Shown here one piece after another: positions 47,851 through 61,815 of a stretch of 64,000 nt of DNA. The notes under the pieces were generated by a model, which ran no database searches, had not been told where the DNA came from, and saw only the letters and a list, made by a program, of their open reading frames with translations. The translations under genes were made by a program, and so were the position numbers. Each line of letters opens with the position of its first letter. Position 1 is the first letter of the stretch. The stretch comes from Diorhabda sublineata (lineage: Eukaryota; Arthropoda; Insecta; Coleoptera; Chrysomelidae), in assembly GCF_026230105.1 (NCBI RefSeq), contig NW_026614280.1, positions 62,001 through 126,000 of the forward strand. Reading direction: 5' to 3'.

Positions 47851-50349
47851 ATGGATGTTAATCGCCCATATCTGACAAAGTTAGATGCAAACTCTCTCAA
47901 ATATATGAGAAATGTTGAAATTCCACTTCAAATTAGGAAGATAGACTTTGAAAATTTTTAATCAACACAAAGTGACAATCGACCTCAATGGACTTCAATG
48001 GATGTTAATCGACGATATCGGACAAAGTTAGATGCGAACTCACTCAAATATATAAGAAATGTTGAAATTCGACTTCAAATTAGGAAGATAGACTTTGAAA
48101 ATTTTCAATCAACACAAAGTGACAGTTGACCTCAATGGGCTTCAATGGAAGTTAATCGCCTATATCTGACAAAGTTAGATGCAAACTCACTCAAATATAT
48201 AAGAAATGTTGAAATTCGACTTCAATCTAGGAAGATAGACTTCGAAAATTTTCAATCAACACAAAGTGACAGTTGACCTCAATGGGCTTCAATGGAAGTT
48301 AATCGCCTATATCTGACAAAGTTAGATGCAAACTCACTCAAATATATAAGAAATGTTGAAATTCGACTTCAAATTTGGAAGATAGACTTCGAAAATTTTC
48401 AATCAACACAAAGTGACAGTTGACCTCAATGGGCTTCAATGGATGTTAATCGCCCATATCTGACAAAGTTAGATGCAAACTCACTCAAATATATGAGAAA
48501 TGTTGAAATTCGACTTCAAATTAGGAAGATAGACTTCGAAAATTTTCAATCAACACAAAGTGACAGTTTACCTCAATGGGCTTCAATGGATGTTAATCGC
48601 CCATATCTGACAAACTTAGATGCAAACTCACTCAAATATATGAGAAATGTTGAAATTCGACTTCAAATTAGGAAGATAGACTTTGAAAATTTTCAATCAA
48701 CTCAAAGTGACAGTCGACCTCAATTGGCTTCAGTGGATGTTAATCGACGATATCTGACAAAGTTAGATGCAAACTCACTCAAATATATAAGAAATGTTGA
48801 AATTCGACTTCAAATTAGGAAGATAGACTTCGAAAATTTTCAATCAACACAAAGTGACAGTTGACCTCAATGGGCTTCAATGGAAGTTAATCGCCTATAT
48901 CTGACAAAGTTAGATGCAAACTCACTCAAATATATAAGAAATGTTGAAATTCGACTTCAAATTAGGAAGATAGACTTTGAAAATTTTCAATCAACACAAA
49001 GTGACAGTCGACCACAATTGGCTTCAATGGATGTTAATCGCCCATATCTGACAAAGTTAGATGCAAACTCACTCAAATATATGAGAAATGTTGAAATTCC
49101 ACTCCAAATTAGGAAGATAGACTTCGAAAATTTTCAATCAACACAAAGTGACAGTTGACCTCAATGGGCTTCAATGGATGTTAATCGCCCATATCTGACA
49201 AAGTTAGATGCAAACTCACTCAAATATATGAGAAATGTTGAAATTCGACTTCAAATTAGGAAGATAGACTTTGAAAATTTTCAATCAACTCAAAGTGACA
49301 GTCGACCTCAATTGGCTTCAGTGGATGTTAATCGACGATATCTGACAAAGTTAGATGCAAACTCACTCAAATATATAAGAAATGTTGAAATTCGACTTCA
49401 AATTAGGAAGATAGACTTTGAAAATTTTCAATCAACACAAAGTGACAGTTGACCTCAATGGGCTTCAATGGATGTTAATCGACGATATCGGACAAAGTTA
49501 GATGCGAACTCACTCAAATATATAAGAAATGTTGAAATTCGACTTCAAATTAGGAAGATAGACTTTGAAAATTTTCAATCAACTCAAAGTGACAGTCCAC
49601 CTCAATTGGCTTCAGTGGATGTTAATCGACGATATCTGACAAAGTTAGATGCAAACTCACTCAAATATATAAGAAATGTTGAAATTCGACTTCAAATTAG
49701 GAAGATAGACTTCGAAAATTTTCAATCAACACAAAGTGACAGTTGACCTCAATGGGCTTCAATGGAAGTTAATCGCCTATATCTGACAAAGTTAGATGCA
49801 AACTCACTCAAATATATAAGAAATGTTGAAATTCGACTTCAAATTAGGAAGATAGACTTTGAAAATTTTCAATCAACACAAAGTGACAGTCGACCACAAT
49901 TGGCTTCAATGGATGTTAATCGCCCATATCTGACAAAGTTAGATGCAAACTCACTCAAATATATGAGAAATGTTGAAATTCCACTCCAAATTAGGAAGAT
50001 AGACTTCGAAAATTTTCAATCAACACAAAGTGACAGTTGACCTCAATGGGCTTCAATGGATGTTAATCGCCCATATCTGACAAAGTTAGATGCAAACTCA
50101 CTCAAATATATGAGAAATGTTGAAATTCGACTTCAAATTAGGAAGATAGACTTTGAAAATTTTCAATCAACTCAAAGTGACAGTCGACCTCAATTGGCTT
50201 CAGTGGATGTTAATCGACGATATCTGACAAAGTTAGATGCAAACTCACTCAAATATATAAGAAATGTTGAAATTCGACTTCAAATTAGGAAGATAGACTT
50301 TGAAAATTTTCAATCAACACAAAGTGACAGTTGACCTCAATGGGCTTCA
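47851..50349 (+). repeat. 17-monomer unit of the CGCCCATATC/CGCCTATATC family (2499 bp)
   Basis: It is dominated by CGCCCATATC and CGCCTATATC monomers, TTCGAAAATTTT and GAAATTCCAC variants, and CGATATCGGAC monomers (47998, 49468). It includes a tandem 6-mer (882 bp): 48880-49761 is repeated with small differences from 49762, with starts 48880/49762 and 49174/50056 at the same offset. Confidence 0.88.
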
Positions 50350-53300
50350 ATGGATGTTAATCGCCCATATCTGACAAAGTTAAATGCAAACTCTCTCAAA
50401 TATATGAGAAATGTTGAAATTCCACTTCAAATTAGGAAGATAGACTTTGAAAATTTTTAATCAACACAAAGTGACAATCGACCTCAATGGACTTCAATGG
50501 ATGTTAATCGACGATATCGGACAAAGTTAGATGCGAACTCACTCAAATATATAAGAGATGTTGAAATTCGACTTCAAATTAGGAAGATAGACTTCGAAAA
50601 TTTTCAATCAACACAAAGTGACAGTTGACCTCAATGGGCTTCAATGGATGTTAATCGCCCATATCTGACAAAGTTAGATGCAAACTCACTCAAATATATG
50701 AGAAATGTTGAAATTCGACTTCAAATTAGGAAGATAGACTTCGAAAATTTTCAATCAACACAAAGTGACAGTTTACCTCAATGGGCTTCAATGGATGTTA
50801 ATCGCCCATATCTGACAAACTTAGATGCAAACTCACTCAAATATATGAGAAATGTTGAAATTCGACTTCAAATTAGGAAGATAGACTTTGAAAATTTTCA
50901 ATCAACTCAAAGTGACAGTCGACCTCAATTGGCTTCAGTGGATGTTAATCGACGATATCTGACAAAGTTAGATGCAAACTCACTCAAATATATAAGAAAT
51001 GTTGAAATTCGACTTCAAATTAGGAAGATAGACTTCGAAAATTTTCAATCAACACAAAGTGACAGTTGACCTCAATGGGCTTCAATGGAAGTTAATCGCC
51101 TATATCTGACAAAGTTAGATGCAAACTCACTCAAATATATAAGAAATGTTGAAATTCGACTTCAAATTAGGAAGATAGACTTTGAAAATTTTCAATCAAC
51201 ACAAAGTGACAGTCGACCACAATTGGCTTCAATGGATGTTAATCGCCCATATCTGACAAAGTTAGATGCAAACTCACTCAAATATATGAGAAATGTTGAA
51301 ATTCCACTCCAAATTAGGAAGATAGACTTTGAAAATTTTCAATCAACACAAAGTGACAGTTGACCTCAATGGGCTTCAATGGAAGTTAATCGCCTATATC
51401 TGACAAAGTTAGATGCGAACTCACTCAAATATATAAGAGATGTTGAAATTCGACTTCAAATTAGGAAGATAGACTTCGAAAATTTTCAATCAACACAAAG
51501 TGACAGTTGACCTCAATGGGCTTCAATGGATGTTAATCGCCCATATCTGACAAAGTTAGATGCAAACTCACTCAAATATATGAGGAATGTTGAAATTCGA
51601 CTTCAAATTAGGAAGAGAGACTTTGAAAATTTTCTATCAACACAAAGTGACAGTTGACCTCAATGGGCTTCAATGGATGTTAATCGCCTATATCTGACAA
51701 AGTTAGATGCAAACTCACTCAAATATATGAGAAATGTTGAAATTCGACTTCAAATTAGGAAGATAGACTTTGAAAATTTTCAATCAACACAAAGTGTCAG
51801 TTGACCTCAATGGGCTTCAATGGAAGTTAATCGACGATATCTGACAAAGTTAGATGCAAACTCTCTCAAATATATAAGTAATGTTGAAATTCGACTTCAA
51901 ATTAGGAAGATAGACTTTGAAAATTTTTAATCAACACAAAGTGACAATCGACCTCAATGGGCTTCAATGGATGTTAATCTCCCATATCTGACAAAGTTAG
52001 ATGCAAACTCACTCAAATATATGAGAAATGTTGAAATTCGACTTCAAATTAGGAAGATAGACTTTGAAAATTTTCAATCAACTCAAAGTGACAGTCGACC
52101 TCAATTGGCTTCAGTGGATGTTAATCGACGATATCTGACAAAGTTAGATGCAAACTCACTCAAATATATAAGAAATGTTGAAATTCGACTTCAAATTAGG
52201 AAGATAGACTTCGAAAATTTTCAATCAACACAAAGTGACAGTTGACCTCAATGGGCTTCAATGGAAGTTAATCGCCTATATCTGACAAAGTTAGATGCAA
52301 ACTCACTCAAATATATAAGAAATGTTGAAATTCGACTTCAAATTAGGAAGATAGACTTTGAAAATTTTCAATCAACACAAAGTGACAGTCGACCACAATT
52401 GGCTTCAATGGATGTTAATCGCCCATATCTGACAAAGTTAGATGCAAACTCACTCAAATATATGAGAAATGTTGAAATTCCACTCCAAATTAGGAAGATA
52501 GACTTCGAAAATTTTCAATCAACACAAAGTGACAGTTGACCTCAATGGGCTTCAATGGATGTTAATCGCCCATATCTGACAAAGTTAGATGCAAACTCAC
52601 TCAAATATATGAGAAATGTTGAAATTCGACTTCAAATTAGGAAGATAGACTTTGAAAATTTTCAATCAACTCAAAGTGACAGTCGACCTCAATTGGCTTC
52701 AGTGGATGTTAATCGACGATATCTGACAAAGTTAGATGCAAACTCACTCAAATATATAAGAAATGTTGAAATTCGACTTCAAATTAGGAAGATAGACTTC
52801 GAAAATTTTCAATCAACACAAAGTGACAGTTGACCTCAATGGGCTTCAATGGAAGTTAATCGCCTATATCTGACAAAGTTAGATGCAAACTCACTCAAAT
52901 ATATAAGAAATGTTGAAATTCGACTTCAAATTAGGAAGATAGACTTTGAAAATTTTCAATCAACACAAAGTGACAGTCGACCACAATTGGCTTCAATGGA
53001 TGTTAATCGCCCATATCTGACAAAGTTAGATGCAAACTCACTCAAATATATGAGAAATGTTGAAATTCCACTTCAAATTAGGAAGATAGACTTCGAAAAT
53101 TTTCAATCAACACAAAGTGACAGTTGACCTCAATGGGCTTCAATGGATGTTAATCGCCCATATCTGACAAAGTTAGATGCAAACTCACTCAAATATATGA
53201 GAAATGTTGAAATTCGACTTCAAATTAGGAAGATAGACTTTGAAAATTTTCAATCAACTCAAAGTGACAGTCGACCTCAATTGGCTTCAGTGGATGTTAA

Positions 53301-53436
53301 TCGACGATATCTGACAAAGTTAGATGCAAACTCACTCAAATATATAAGAAATGTTGAAATTCGACTTCAAATTAGGAAGATAGACTTTGAAAATTTTCAA
53401 TCAACACAAAGTGACAGTTGACCTCAATGGGCTTCA
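50350..53436 (+). repeat. 21-mer HOR copy 1 (3087 bp)
   Basis: It starts with a CGCCCATATC monomer that has GTTAAATGC and ends TTTTTAATC. It is followed by CGATATCGGAC with ATAAGAGATG (50497), CGCCCATATC, GACAAACTTAG, CGCCTATATC, AGGAAGAGAGAC with TTTTCTATCAAC (about 51610-51635), AAAGTGTCAG (about 51794), ATAAGTAATG and AATCTCCCATATC (51967). The end holds a tandem 4-mer (588 bp: 52261/52849 and 52555/53143). Confidence 0.91.
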
Positions 53437-56400
53437 ATGGATGTTAATCGCCCATATCTGACAAAGTTAGATGCAAACTCTCTCAAATATATGAGAAATG
53501 TTGAAATTCCACTTCAAATTAGGAAGATAGACTTTGAAAATTTTTAATCAACACAAAGTGACAATCGACCTCAATGGACTTCAATGGATGTTAATCGACG
53601 ATATCGGACAAAGTTAGATGCGAACTCACTCAAATATATAAGAGATGTTGAAATTCGACTTCAAATTAGGAAGATAGACTTCGAAAATTTTCAATCAACA
53701 CAAAGTGACAGTTGACCTCAATGGGCTTCAATGGATGTTAATCGCCCATATCTGACAAAGTTAGATGCAAACTCACTCAAATATATGAGAAATGTTGAAA
53801 TTCGACTTCAAATTAGGAAGATAGACTTCGAAAATTTTCAATCAACACAAAGTGACAGTTTACCTCAATGGGCTTCAATGGATGTTAATCGCCCATATCT
53901 GACAAACTTAGATGCAAACTCACTCAAATATATGAGAAATGTTGAAATTCGACTTCAAATTAGGAAGATAGACTTTGAAAATTTTCAATCAACTCAAAGT
54001 GACAGTCGACCTCAATTGGCTTCAGTGGATGTTAATCGACGATATCTGACAAAGTTAGATGCAAACTCACTCAAATATATAAGAAATGTTGAAATTCGAC
54101 TTCAAATTAGGAAGATAGACTTCGAAAATTTTCAATCAACACAAAGTGACAGTTGACCTCAATGGGCTTCAATGGAAGTTAATCGCCTATATCTGACAAA
54201 GTTAGATGCAAACTCACTCAAATATATAAGAAATGTTGAAATTCGACTTCAAATTAGGAAGATAGACTTTGAAAATTTTCAATCAACACAAAGTGACAGT
54301 CGACCACAATTGGCTTCAATGGATGTTAATCGCCCATATCTGACAAAGTTAGATGCAAACTCACTCAAATATATGAGAAATGTTGAAATTCCACTCCAAA
54401 TTAGGAAGATAGACTTTGAAAATTTTCAATCAACACAAAGTGACAGTTGACCTCAATGGGCTTCAATGGAAGTTAATCGCCTATATCTGACAAAGTTAGA
54501 TGCGAACTCACTCAAATATATAAGAGATGTTGAAATTCGACTTCAAATTAGGAAGATAGACTTCGAAAATTTTCAATCAACACAAAGTGACAGTTGACCT
54601 CAATGGGCTTCAATGGATGTTAATCGCCCATATCTGACAAAGTTAGATGCAAACTCACTCAAATATATGAGGAATGTTGAAATTCGACTTCAAATTAGGA
54701 AGAGAGACTTTGAAAATTTTCTATCAACACAAAGTGACAGTTGACCTCAATGGGCTTCAATGGATGTTAATCGCCTATATCTGACAAAGTTAGATGCAAA
54801 CTCACTCAAATATATGAGAAATGTTGAAATTCGACTTCAAATTAGGAAGATAGACTTTGAAAATTTTCAATCAACACAAAGTGTCAGTTGACCTCAATGG
54901 GCTTCAATGGAAGTTAATCGACGATATCTGACAAAGTTAGATGCAAACTCTCTCAAATATATAAGTAATGTTGAAATTCGACTTCAAATTAGGAAGATAG
55001 ACTTTGAAAATTTTTAATCAACACAAAGTGACAATCGACCTCAATGGGCTTCAATGGATGTTAATCTCCCATATCTGACAAAGTTAGATGCAAACTCACT
55101 CAAATATATGAGAAATGTTGAAATTCGACTTCAAATTAGGAAGATAGACTTTGAAAATTTTCAATCAACTCAAAGTGACAGTCGACCTCAATTGGCTTCA
55201 GTGGATGTTAATCGACGATATCTGACAAAGTTAGATGCAAACTCACTCAAATATATAAGAAATGTTGAAATTCGACTTCAAATTAGGAAGATAGACTTCG
55301 AAAATTTTCAGTCAACACAAAGTGACAGTTGACCTCAATGGGCTTCAATGGAAGTTAATCGCCTATATCTGACAAAGTTAGATGCAAACTCACTCAAATA
55401 TATAAGAAATGTTGAAATTCGACTTCAAATTAGGAAGATAGACTTTGAAAATTTTCAATCAACACAAAGTGACAGTCGACCTCAATTGGCTTCAATGGAT
55501 GTTAATTGCCCATATCTGACAAAGTTAGATGCAAACTCACTCAAATATATGAGAAATGTTGAAATTCCACTTCAAATTAGGAAGATAGACTTTGAAAATT
55601 TTCAATCAACACAAAGTGACAGTCGACCTCAATTGGCTTCAATGGATGTTAATCGCCCATATCTGACAAAGTTAGATGCAAACTCACTCAAATATATGAG
55701 AAATGTTGAAATTCCACTTCAAATTAGGAAGATAGACTTTGAAAATTTTTAATCAACATAAAGTGCCAATCGACCTCAATGGATTTCAATGGATGTTAAT
55801 CGACGATATCGGACAAAGTTAGATGCGAACTCACTCAAATATATAAGAAATGTTGAAATTCGACTTCAAATTAGGAAGATAGACTTCGAAAATTTTCAAT
55901 CAACACAAAGTGACAGTTGACCTCAATGGGCTTCAATGGATGTTAATCGCCCATATCTGACAAAGTTAGATGCAAACTCACTCAAATATATGAGAAATGT
56001 TGAAATTCGACTTCAAATTAGGAAGATAGACTTTGAAAATTTTCAATCAACTCAAAGTGACAGTCGACCTCAATTGGCTTCAGTGGATGTTAATCGACGA
56101 TATCTGACAAAGTTAGATGCAAACTCACTCAAATATATAAGAAATGTTGAAATTCGACTTCAAATTAGGAAGATAGACTTCGAAAATTTTCAATCAACAC
56201 AAAGTGACAGTTGACCTCAATGGGCTTCAATGGAAGTTAATCGCCTATATCTGACAAAGTTAGATGCAAACTCACTCAAATATATAAGAAATGTTGAAAT
56301 TCGACTTCAAATTAGGAAGATAGACTTCGAAAATTTTCAATCAACACAAAGTGACAGTTGACCTCAATGGGCTTCAATGGAAGTTAATCGCCTATATCTG

Positions 56401-56523
56401 ACAAAGTTAGATGCAAACTCACTCAAATATATAAGAAATGTTGAAATTCGACTTCAAATTAGGAAGATAGACTTTGAAAATTTTCAATCAACACAAAGTG
56501 ACAGTTGACCTCAATGGGCTTCA
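53437..56523 (+). repeat. 21-mer HOR copy 2 (3087 bp)
   Basis: It follows copy 1 monomer by monomer at an offset of 3087 bp, including AGGAAGAGAGAC/TTTTCTATCAAC, AAAGTGTCAG and AATCTCCCATATC (55054), up to about 55,490. The last seven or so monomers differ: AATTGCCCATATC (55495 monomer), two successive GAAATTCCAC monomers, a CATAAAGTGCCAATCG junction near 55,760, and two CGCCTATATC monomers. The divergent end replaces the tandem 4-mer of copy 1. Confidence 0.91.
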
Positions 56524-58581
56524 ATGGATGTTAATCGCCCATATCTGACAAAGTTAGATGCAAACTCTCTCAAATATATGAGAAATGTTGAAATTCCACT
56601 TCAAATTAGGAAGATAGACTTTGAAAATTTTTAATCAACACAAAGTGACAATCGAACTCAATGGACTCCAATGGATGTTAATCGACGATATCGGACAAAG
56701 TTAGATGCGAACTCACTCAAATATATAAGAGATGTTGAAATTCGACTTCAAATTAGGAGGATAGACTTCGAAAATTTTCAATCAACACAAAGTGACAGTT
56801 GACCTCAATGGGCTTCAATGGAAGTTAATCGCCTATATCTGACAAAGTTAGATGCAAACTCACTCAAATATATAAGAAATGTTGAAATTCCACTTCAAAT
56901 TAGGAAGATAGACTTTGAAAATTTTTAATCAACACAAAGTGACAATCGACCTCAATGGTCTTCAATGGATGTTAATCGACGATATCGGACAAAGTTAGAT
57001 GCGAACTCACTCAAATATATAAGAGATGTTGAAATTCGACTTCAAATTAGGAAGATAGACTTCGAAAATTTTCAATCAACACAAAGTGACAGTTGACCTC
57101 AATGGGCTTCAATGGAAGTTAATCGCCTATATCTGACAAAGTTAGATGCAAACTCACTCAAATATATAAGAAATGTTGAAATTCGACTTCAAATTAGGAA
57201 GATAGACTTCGAAAATTTTCAATCAACACAAAGTGACAGTTGACCTCAATGGGCTTCAATGGAAGTTAATCGCCTATATCTGACAAAGTTAGATGCAAAC
57301 TCACTCAAATATATAAGAAATGTTGAAATTCGACTCCAAACTAGGGAGATAGACTTCGAAAATTTTCAATCAACACAAAGTGACAGTTGACCTCAATGGG
57401 CTTCAATGGAAGTTAATCGCCTATATCTGACAAAGTTAGATGCAAACTCACTCAAATATATAAGAAATGTTGAAATTCGACTTCAAATTAGGAAGATAGA
57501 CTTTGAAAATTTTCAATCAACACAAAGTGACAGTTGACCTCAATGGGCTTCAATGGATGTTAATCGCCCATATCTGACAAAGTTAGATGCAAACTCACTC
57601 AAATATATGAGAAATGTTGAAATTCCACTTCAAATTAGGAAGATAGACTTTGAAAATTTTTAATCAACACAAAGTGACAATCGAACTCAATGGACTTCAA
57701 TGGATGTTAATCGACGATATCGGACAAAGTTAGATGCGAACTCACTCAAATATATAAGAGATGTTGAAATTCGACTTCAAATTAGGAAGATAGACTTCGA
57801 AAATTTCCAATCAACACAAAGTGACAGTTGACCTCAATGGGCTTCAATGGAAGTTAATCGCCTATATCTGACAAAGTTAGATGCAAACTCACTCAAATAT
57901 ATAAGAAATGTTGAAATTCCACTTCAAATTAGGAAGATAGACTTTGAAAATTTTTAATCAACACAAAGTGACAATCGACCTCAATGGACTTCAATGGATG
58001 TTAATCGACGATATCGGACAAAGTTAGATGCGAACTCACTCAAATATATAAGAGATGTTGAAATTCGACTTCAAATTAGGAAGATAGACTTCGAAAATTT
58101 TCAATCAACACAAAGTGACAGTTGACCTCAATGGGCTTCAATGGATGTTAATCGACGATATCTGACAAAGTTAGATGCAAACTCACTCAAATATATAAGA
58201 AATGTTGAAATTCGACTCCAAACTAGGGAGATAGACTTTGAAAATTTTCAATCAACTCAAAGTGACAGTCGATCTCAATTGGCTTCAGTGGATGTTAATC
58301 GACGATATCTGACAAAGTTAGATGCAAACTCACTCAAATATATAAGAAATGTTGAAATTCGACTTCAAATTAGGAAGATAGACTTCGAAAATTTTCAATC
58401 AACACAAAGTGACAGTTGACATCAATGGGCTTCAATGGAAGTTAATCGCCTATATCTGACAAAGTAAGATGCAAACTCACTCAAATATATAAGAAATGTT
58501 GAAATTCGACTTCAAATTAGGAAGATAGACTTCGAAAATTTTCAATCAACACAAAGTGACAGTTGACCTCAATGGGCTTCA
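56524..58581 (+). repeat. Tandem 7-mer (2 x 1029 bp)
   Basis: Units 56524-57552 and 57553-58581 share the order CGCCCATATC/TTTTTAATC, CGAACTCAATGGAC junction, CGATATCGGAC with ATAAGAGATG, CGCCTATATC with GAAATTCCAC and TTTTTAATC, and a second CGATATCGGAC. They also share CGACTCCAAACTAGGGAG, but one monomer earlier in the second unit (about 57,335 and 58,214), and their last monomers differ. GACAAAGTAAG near 58464 is private. Confidence 0.86.
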
Positions 58582-59022
58582 ATGGATGTAAATCGCCCAT
58601 ATCTGACAAAGTTAGATGCAAACTCACTCAAATATATGAGAAATGTTGAAATTCGACTTCAAATTAGGAAGATAGACTTTGAAAATTTTCAATCAACTCA
58701 AAGTGACAGTCGACCTCAATTGGCTTCAGTGGATGTTAATCGACGATATCTGACAAAGTTAGATGCAAACTCTCTCAAATATATAAGAAATTTTGAAATT
58801 CCACTTCAAATTAGGAAGATAGACTTTGAAAATTTTTAATCAACACAAAGTGACAATCGACCTCAATGGACTTCAATGGATGTTAATCGACGATATCTGA
58901 CAAAGTTAGATGCGAACTCACTCAAATATATAAGAGATGTTGAAATTCGACTTCAAATTAGGAAGATAGACTTCGAAAATTTTCAATCAACACAAAGTGA
59001 CAGTCGACCTCAATTGGCTTCA
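58582..59022 (+). repeat. Three-monomer junction
   Basis: CGCCCATATC, a GTCGAC-type monomer with AATTTTGAAATTCCAC and TTTTTAATC, and a GACTTCAATGG monomer with ATAAGAGATG. It links the 21-mer/7-mer family to the 12-mer family on the right. Confidence 0.75.
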
Positions 59023-60051
59023 GTGGATGTTAGCCGACGATATCTGACAAAGTTAGATGCAAACTCTCTCAAATATATGAGAAATGTTGGAATTCGACTT
59101 CAAATTAGGAAGATAGACTTTGAAAATTTTCAATCAACACAAAGTGACAGTTGACCTCAATGGGATTCAATGAAAGTTAATCGACGATATCTGACCCAGC
59201 TAGATGCAAACTCCCTCAAATATATGAGAAATGTTGAAATTCGACTTCAAATTAGGAAGATAGACTTTGAAAATTTTCAATCCACACAAAGTGACAGTTG
59301 ACCTCAATGGGCTTCAATGGAAGTTAATCGCCTATATCTGACAAAGTTAGATGCAAACTCACTCAAATATATGAGGAATGTTGAAATTCGACTTCAAATT
59401 AGGAAGAGAGACTTTGAAAATTTTCTATCAACACAAAGTGACAGTTGACCTCAATGGGCTTCAATGGATGTTAATCGCCTATATCTGACAAAGTTAGATG
59501 CAAACTCACTCAAATATATGAGAAATGTTGAAATTCGACTTCAAATTAGGAAGATAGACTTTGAAAATTTTCAATCAACACAAAGTGTCAATTGACCTCA
59601 ATGGGCTTCAATGGAAGTTAATCGACGATATCTGACAAAGTTAGATGCAAACTCTCTCAAATATATAAGTAATGTTGAAATTCGACTTCAAATTAGGAAG
59701 ATAGACTTTGAAAATTTTTAATCAACACAAAGTGACAATCGACCTCAATGGGCTTCAATGGATGTTAATCGCCTATATCTGACAAAGTTAGATGCAAACT
59801 CACTCAAATATATGAGAAATGTTGATATTCGACTTCAAATTAGGAAGATAGACTTCGAAAATTTTCAATCAACACAAAGTGACAGTCGAGCTCAATTGGC
59901 TTCAGTGGATGTTAATTGACGATATCTGACAAAGTTAGATGCAAACTCACTGAAATATATGAGAAATGTTGAAATTCGACTTCAAATTAGGAAGATAGAC
60001 TTTGAAAATTTTCAATCAACACAAAGTGACAGTTGACCTCAATGGGCTTCA
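59023..60051 (+). repeat. Partial 12-mer HOR (seven monomers, 1029 bp)
   Basis: It starts GTGGATGTTAGCCGACG with GTTGGAATTCG, then ATGAAAGTT with CTGACCCAGCTAG (59170), CGCCTATATC with AGGAAGAGAGAC, AAAGTGTCAATTGAC, ATAAGTAATG with TTTTTAATC, and GTTAATTGACG (59905). The first monomers correspond to the start of the full 12-mer. The rest resemble the 51.6 kb part of the 21-mer, so this unit is a mosaic. Confidence 0.84.
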
Positions 60052-61815
60052 GTGGATGTTAGCCGACGATATCTGACAAAGTTAGATGCAAACTCACTCA
60101 AATATATGAGAAATGTTGGAATTCGACTTCAAATTAGGAAGATAGACTTTGAAAATTTTCAATCAACACAAAGTGACAGTTGACCTCAATGGGATTCAAT
60201 GAAAGTTAATCGACGATATCTGACCTAGTTAGATGCAAACTCCCTCAAATATATGAGAAATGTTGAAATTCGACTTCAAATTAGGAAGATAGACTTTGAA
60301 AATTTTCAATCCACACAAAGTGACAGTTGACCTCAATGGGCTTCAATGGAAGTTAATCGCCTATATCTGACAAAGTTAGATGCAAACTCACTCAAATATA
60401 TGAGGAATGTTGAAATTCGACTTCAAATTAGGAAGAGAGACTTTGAAAATTTTCAATCAACACAAAGTGACAGTTGACCTCAATGGGCTTCAATGGATGT
60501 TAATCGCCTATATCTGACAAAGTTAGATGTAAACTCACTCAAATATATGAGAAATGTTGAAATTCGACTTCAAATTAGGAAGATAGACTTTGAAAATTTT
60601 CAATCAACTCAAAGTGACAGTTGACCTCAATGGGTTTCAATGGAAGTTAATCGACGATATCTGACAAAGTTACATGCAAACTCCCTCAAATATATGAGAA
60701 ATGTTGAAATTCGACTTCAAATTAGGAAGATAGACTTTGAAAATTTTCAATCAACACAAAGTGACAGTTGACCTCAATGGGCTTCAATGGAAGTTAATCC
60801 CCTATATCTGACAAAGTTTGATGCAAACTCACTCAAATATATGAGAAATGTTGAAATTCGACTTCAAATTAGGAAGATAGACTTTGAAAATTTTCAATCA
60901 ACACAAAGTGACAGTTGACCTCAATGGGCTTCAATGAAAGTTAATCGACGATATCTGACAAAGTTAGATGCAAACTCCCTCAAATATATGAGAAATGTTG
61001 AAATTCGACTTCAAATTAGGAAGATAGACTTTGAAAATTTTCAATCAACACAAAGTGACAGTTGACCTCAATGGGCTTCAATGGAAGTTAATCGCCTATA
61101 TCTGACAAAGTTTGATGTAAACTCACTCAAATATATGAGAAATGTTGAAATTCGACTTCAAATTAGGAAGATAGACTTTTAAAATTTTCAATCAACACAA
61201 AGTGACAGTTGACCTCAATGGGCTTCAATGAAAGTTAATCGACGATATCTGACAAAGTTAGATGCAAACTCCCTCAAATATATGAGAAATGTTGAAATTC
61301 GACTTCAAATTAGGAAGATAGACTTTGAAAATTTTCAATCAACACAAAGTGACAGTTGACCTCAAAGGGCTTCAATGGAAGTTAATCGCCTATATCTGAC
61401 AAAGTTAGATGCAAACTCACTCAAATATATGAGAAATGTTGAAATTCGACTTCAAATTAGGAAGATAGACTTTGAAAATTTTCAATCAACACAAAGTGAC
61501 AGTTGACCTCAATGGGCTTCAATGAAAGTTAATCGACGATATCTGACAAAGTTAGATGCAAACTCCCTCAAATATATGAGAAATGTTGAAATTCGACTTC
61601 AAATTAGGAAGATAGACTTTGAAAATTTTCAATCAACACAAAGTGACAGTTGACCTCAATGGGCTTCAATGGATGTTATTCGCCTATATCTGACAAAGTT
61701 AGATGCAAACTCAATCAAATATATGAGAAATGTTGAAATTCGACTTCAAATTAGGAAGATAGACTTTGAAAATTTTCAATCAACACAAAGTGACAGTTGA
61801 CCTCAATGGGATTCA
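60052..61815 (+). repeat. 12-mer HOR copy 1 (1764 bp)
   Basis: Markers in order: GTTAGCCGACG/GTTGGAATTCG; ATGAAAGTT with CTGACCTAG; AGGAAGAGAGAC; GATGTAAAC; TGGGTTTCAATGG with GTTACATGC; AATCCCCTATATC with GTTTGATGC; ATGAAAGTT with CTCCCTC; GTTTGATGTAAAC with GACTTTTAAAATTT; CCTCAAAGGGC; GTTATTCGCC with CTCAATCAAAT. ATGAAAGTT/CTCCCTC monomers alternate with CGCCTATATC/CTCACTC monomers, so the unit has an inner 294-bp rhythm. Every monomer boundary has GTTGACC, which closes the otherwise open frame. Confidence 0.93.

Noticed and set aside
12998..56523. HOR sizes 9, 13, 17 and 21 differ by four monomers
   Set aside because: Units of 7, 8, 10, 11, 12, 14, 19 and 20 monomers also occur in the window, so the series is a selection effect unless a full-array survey shows otherwise.
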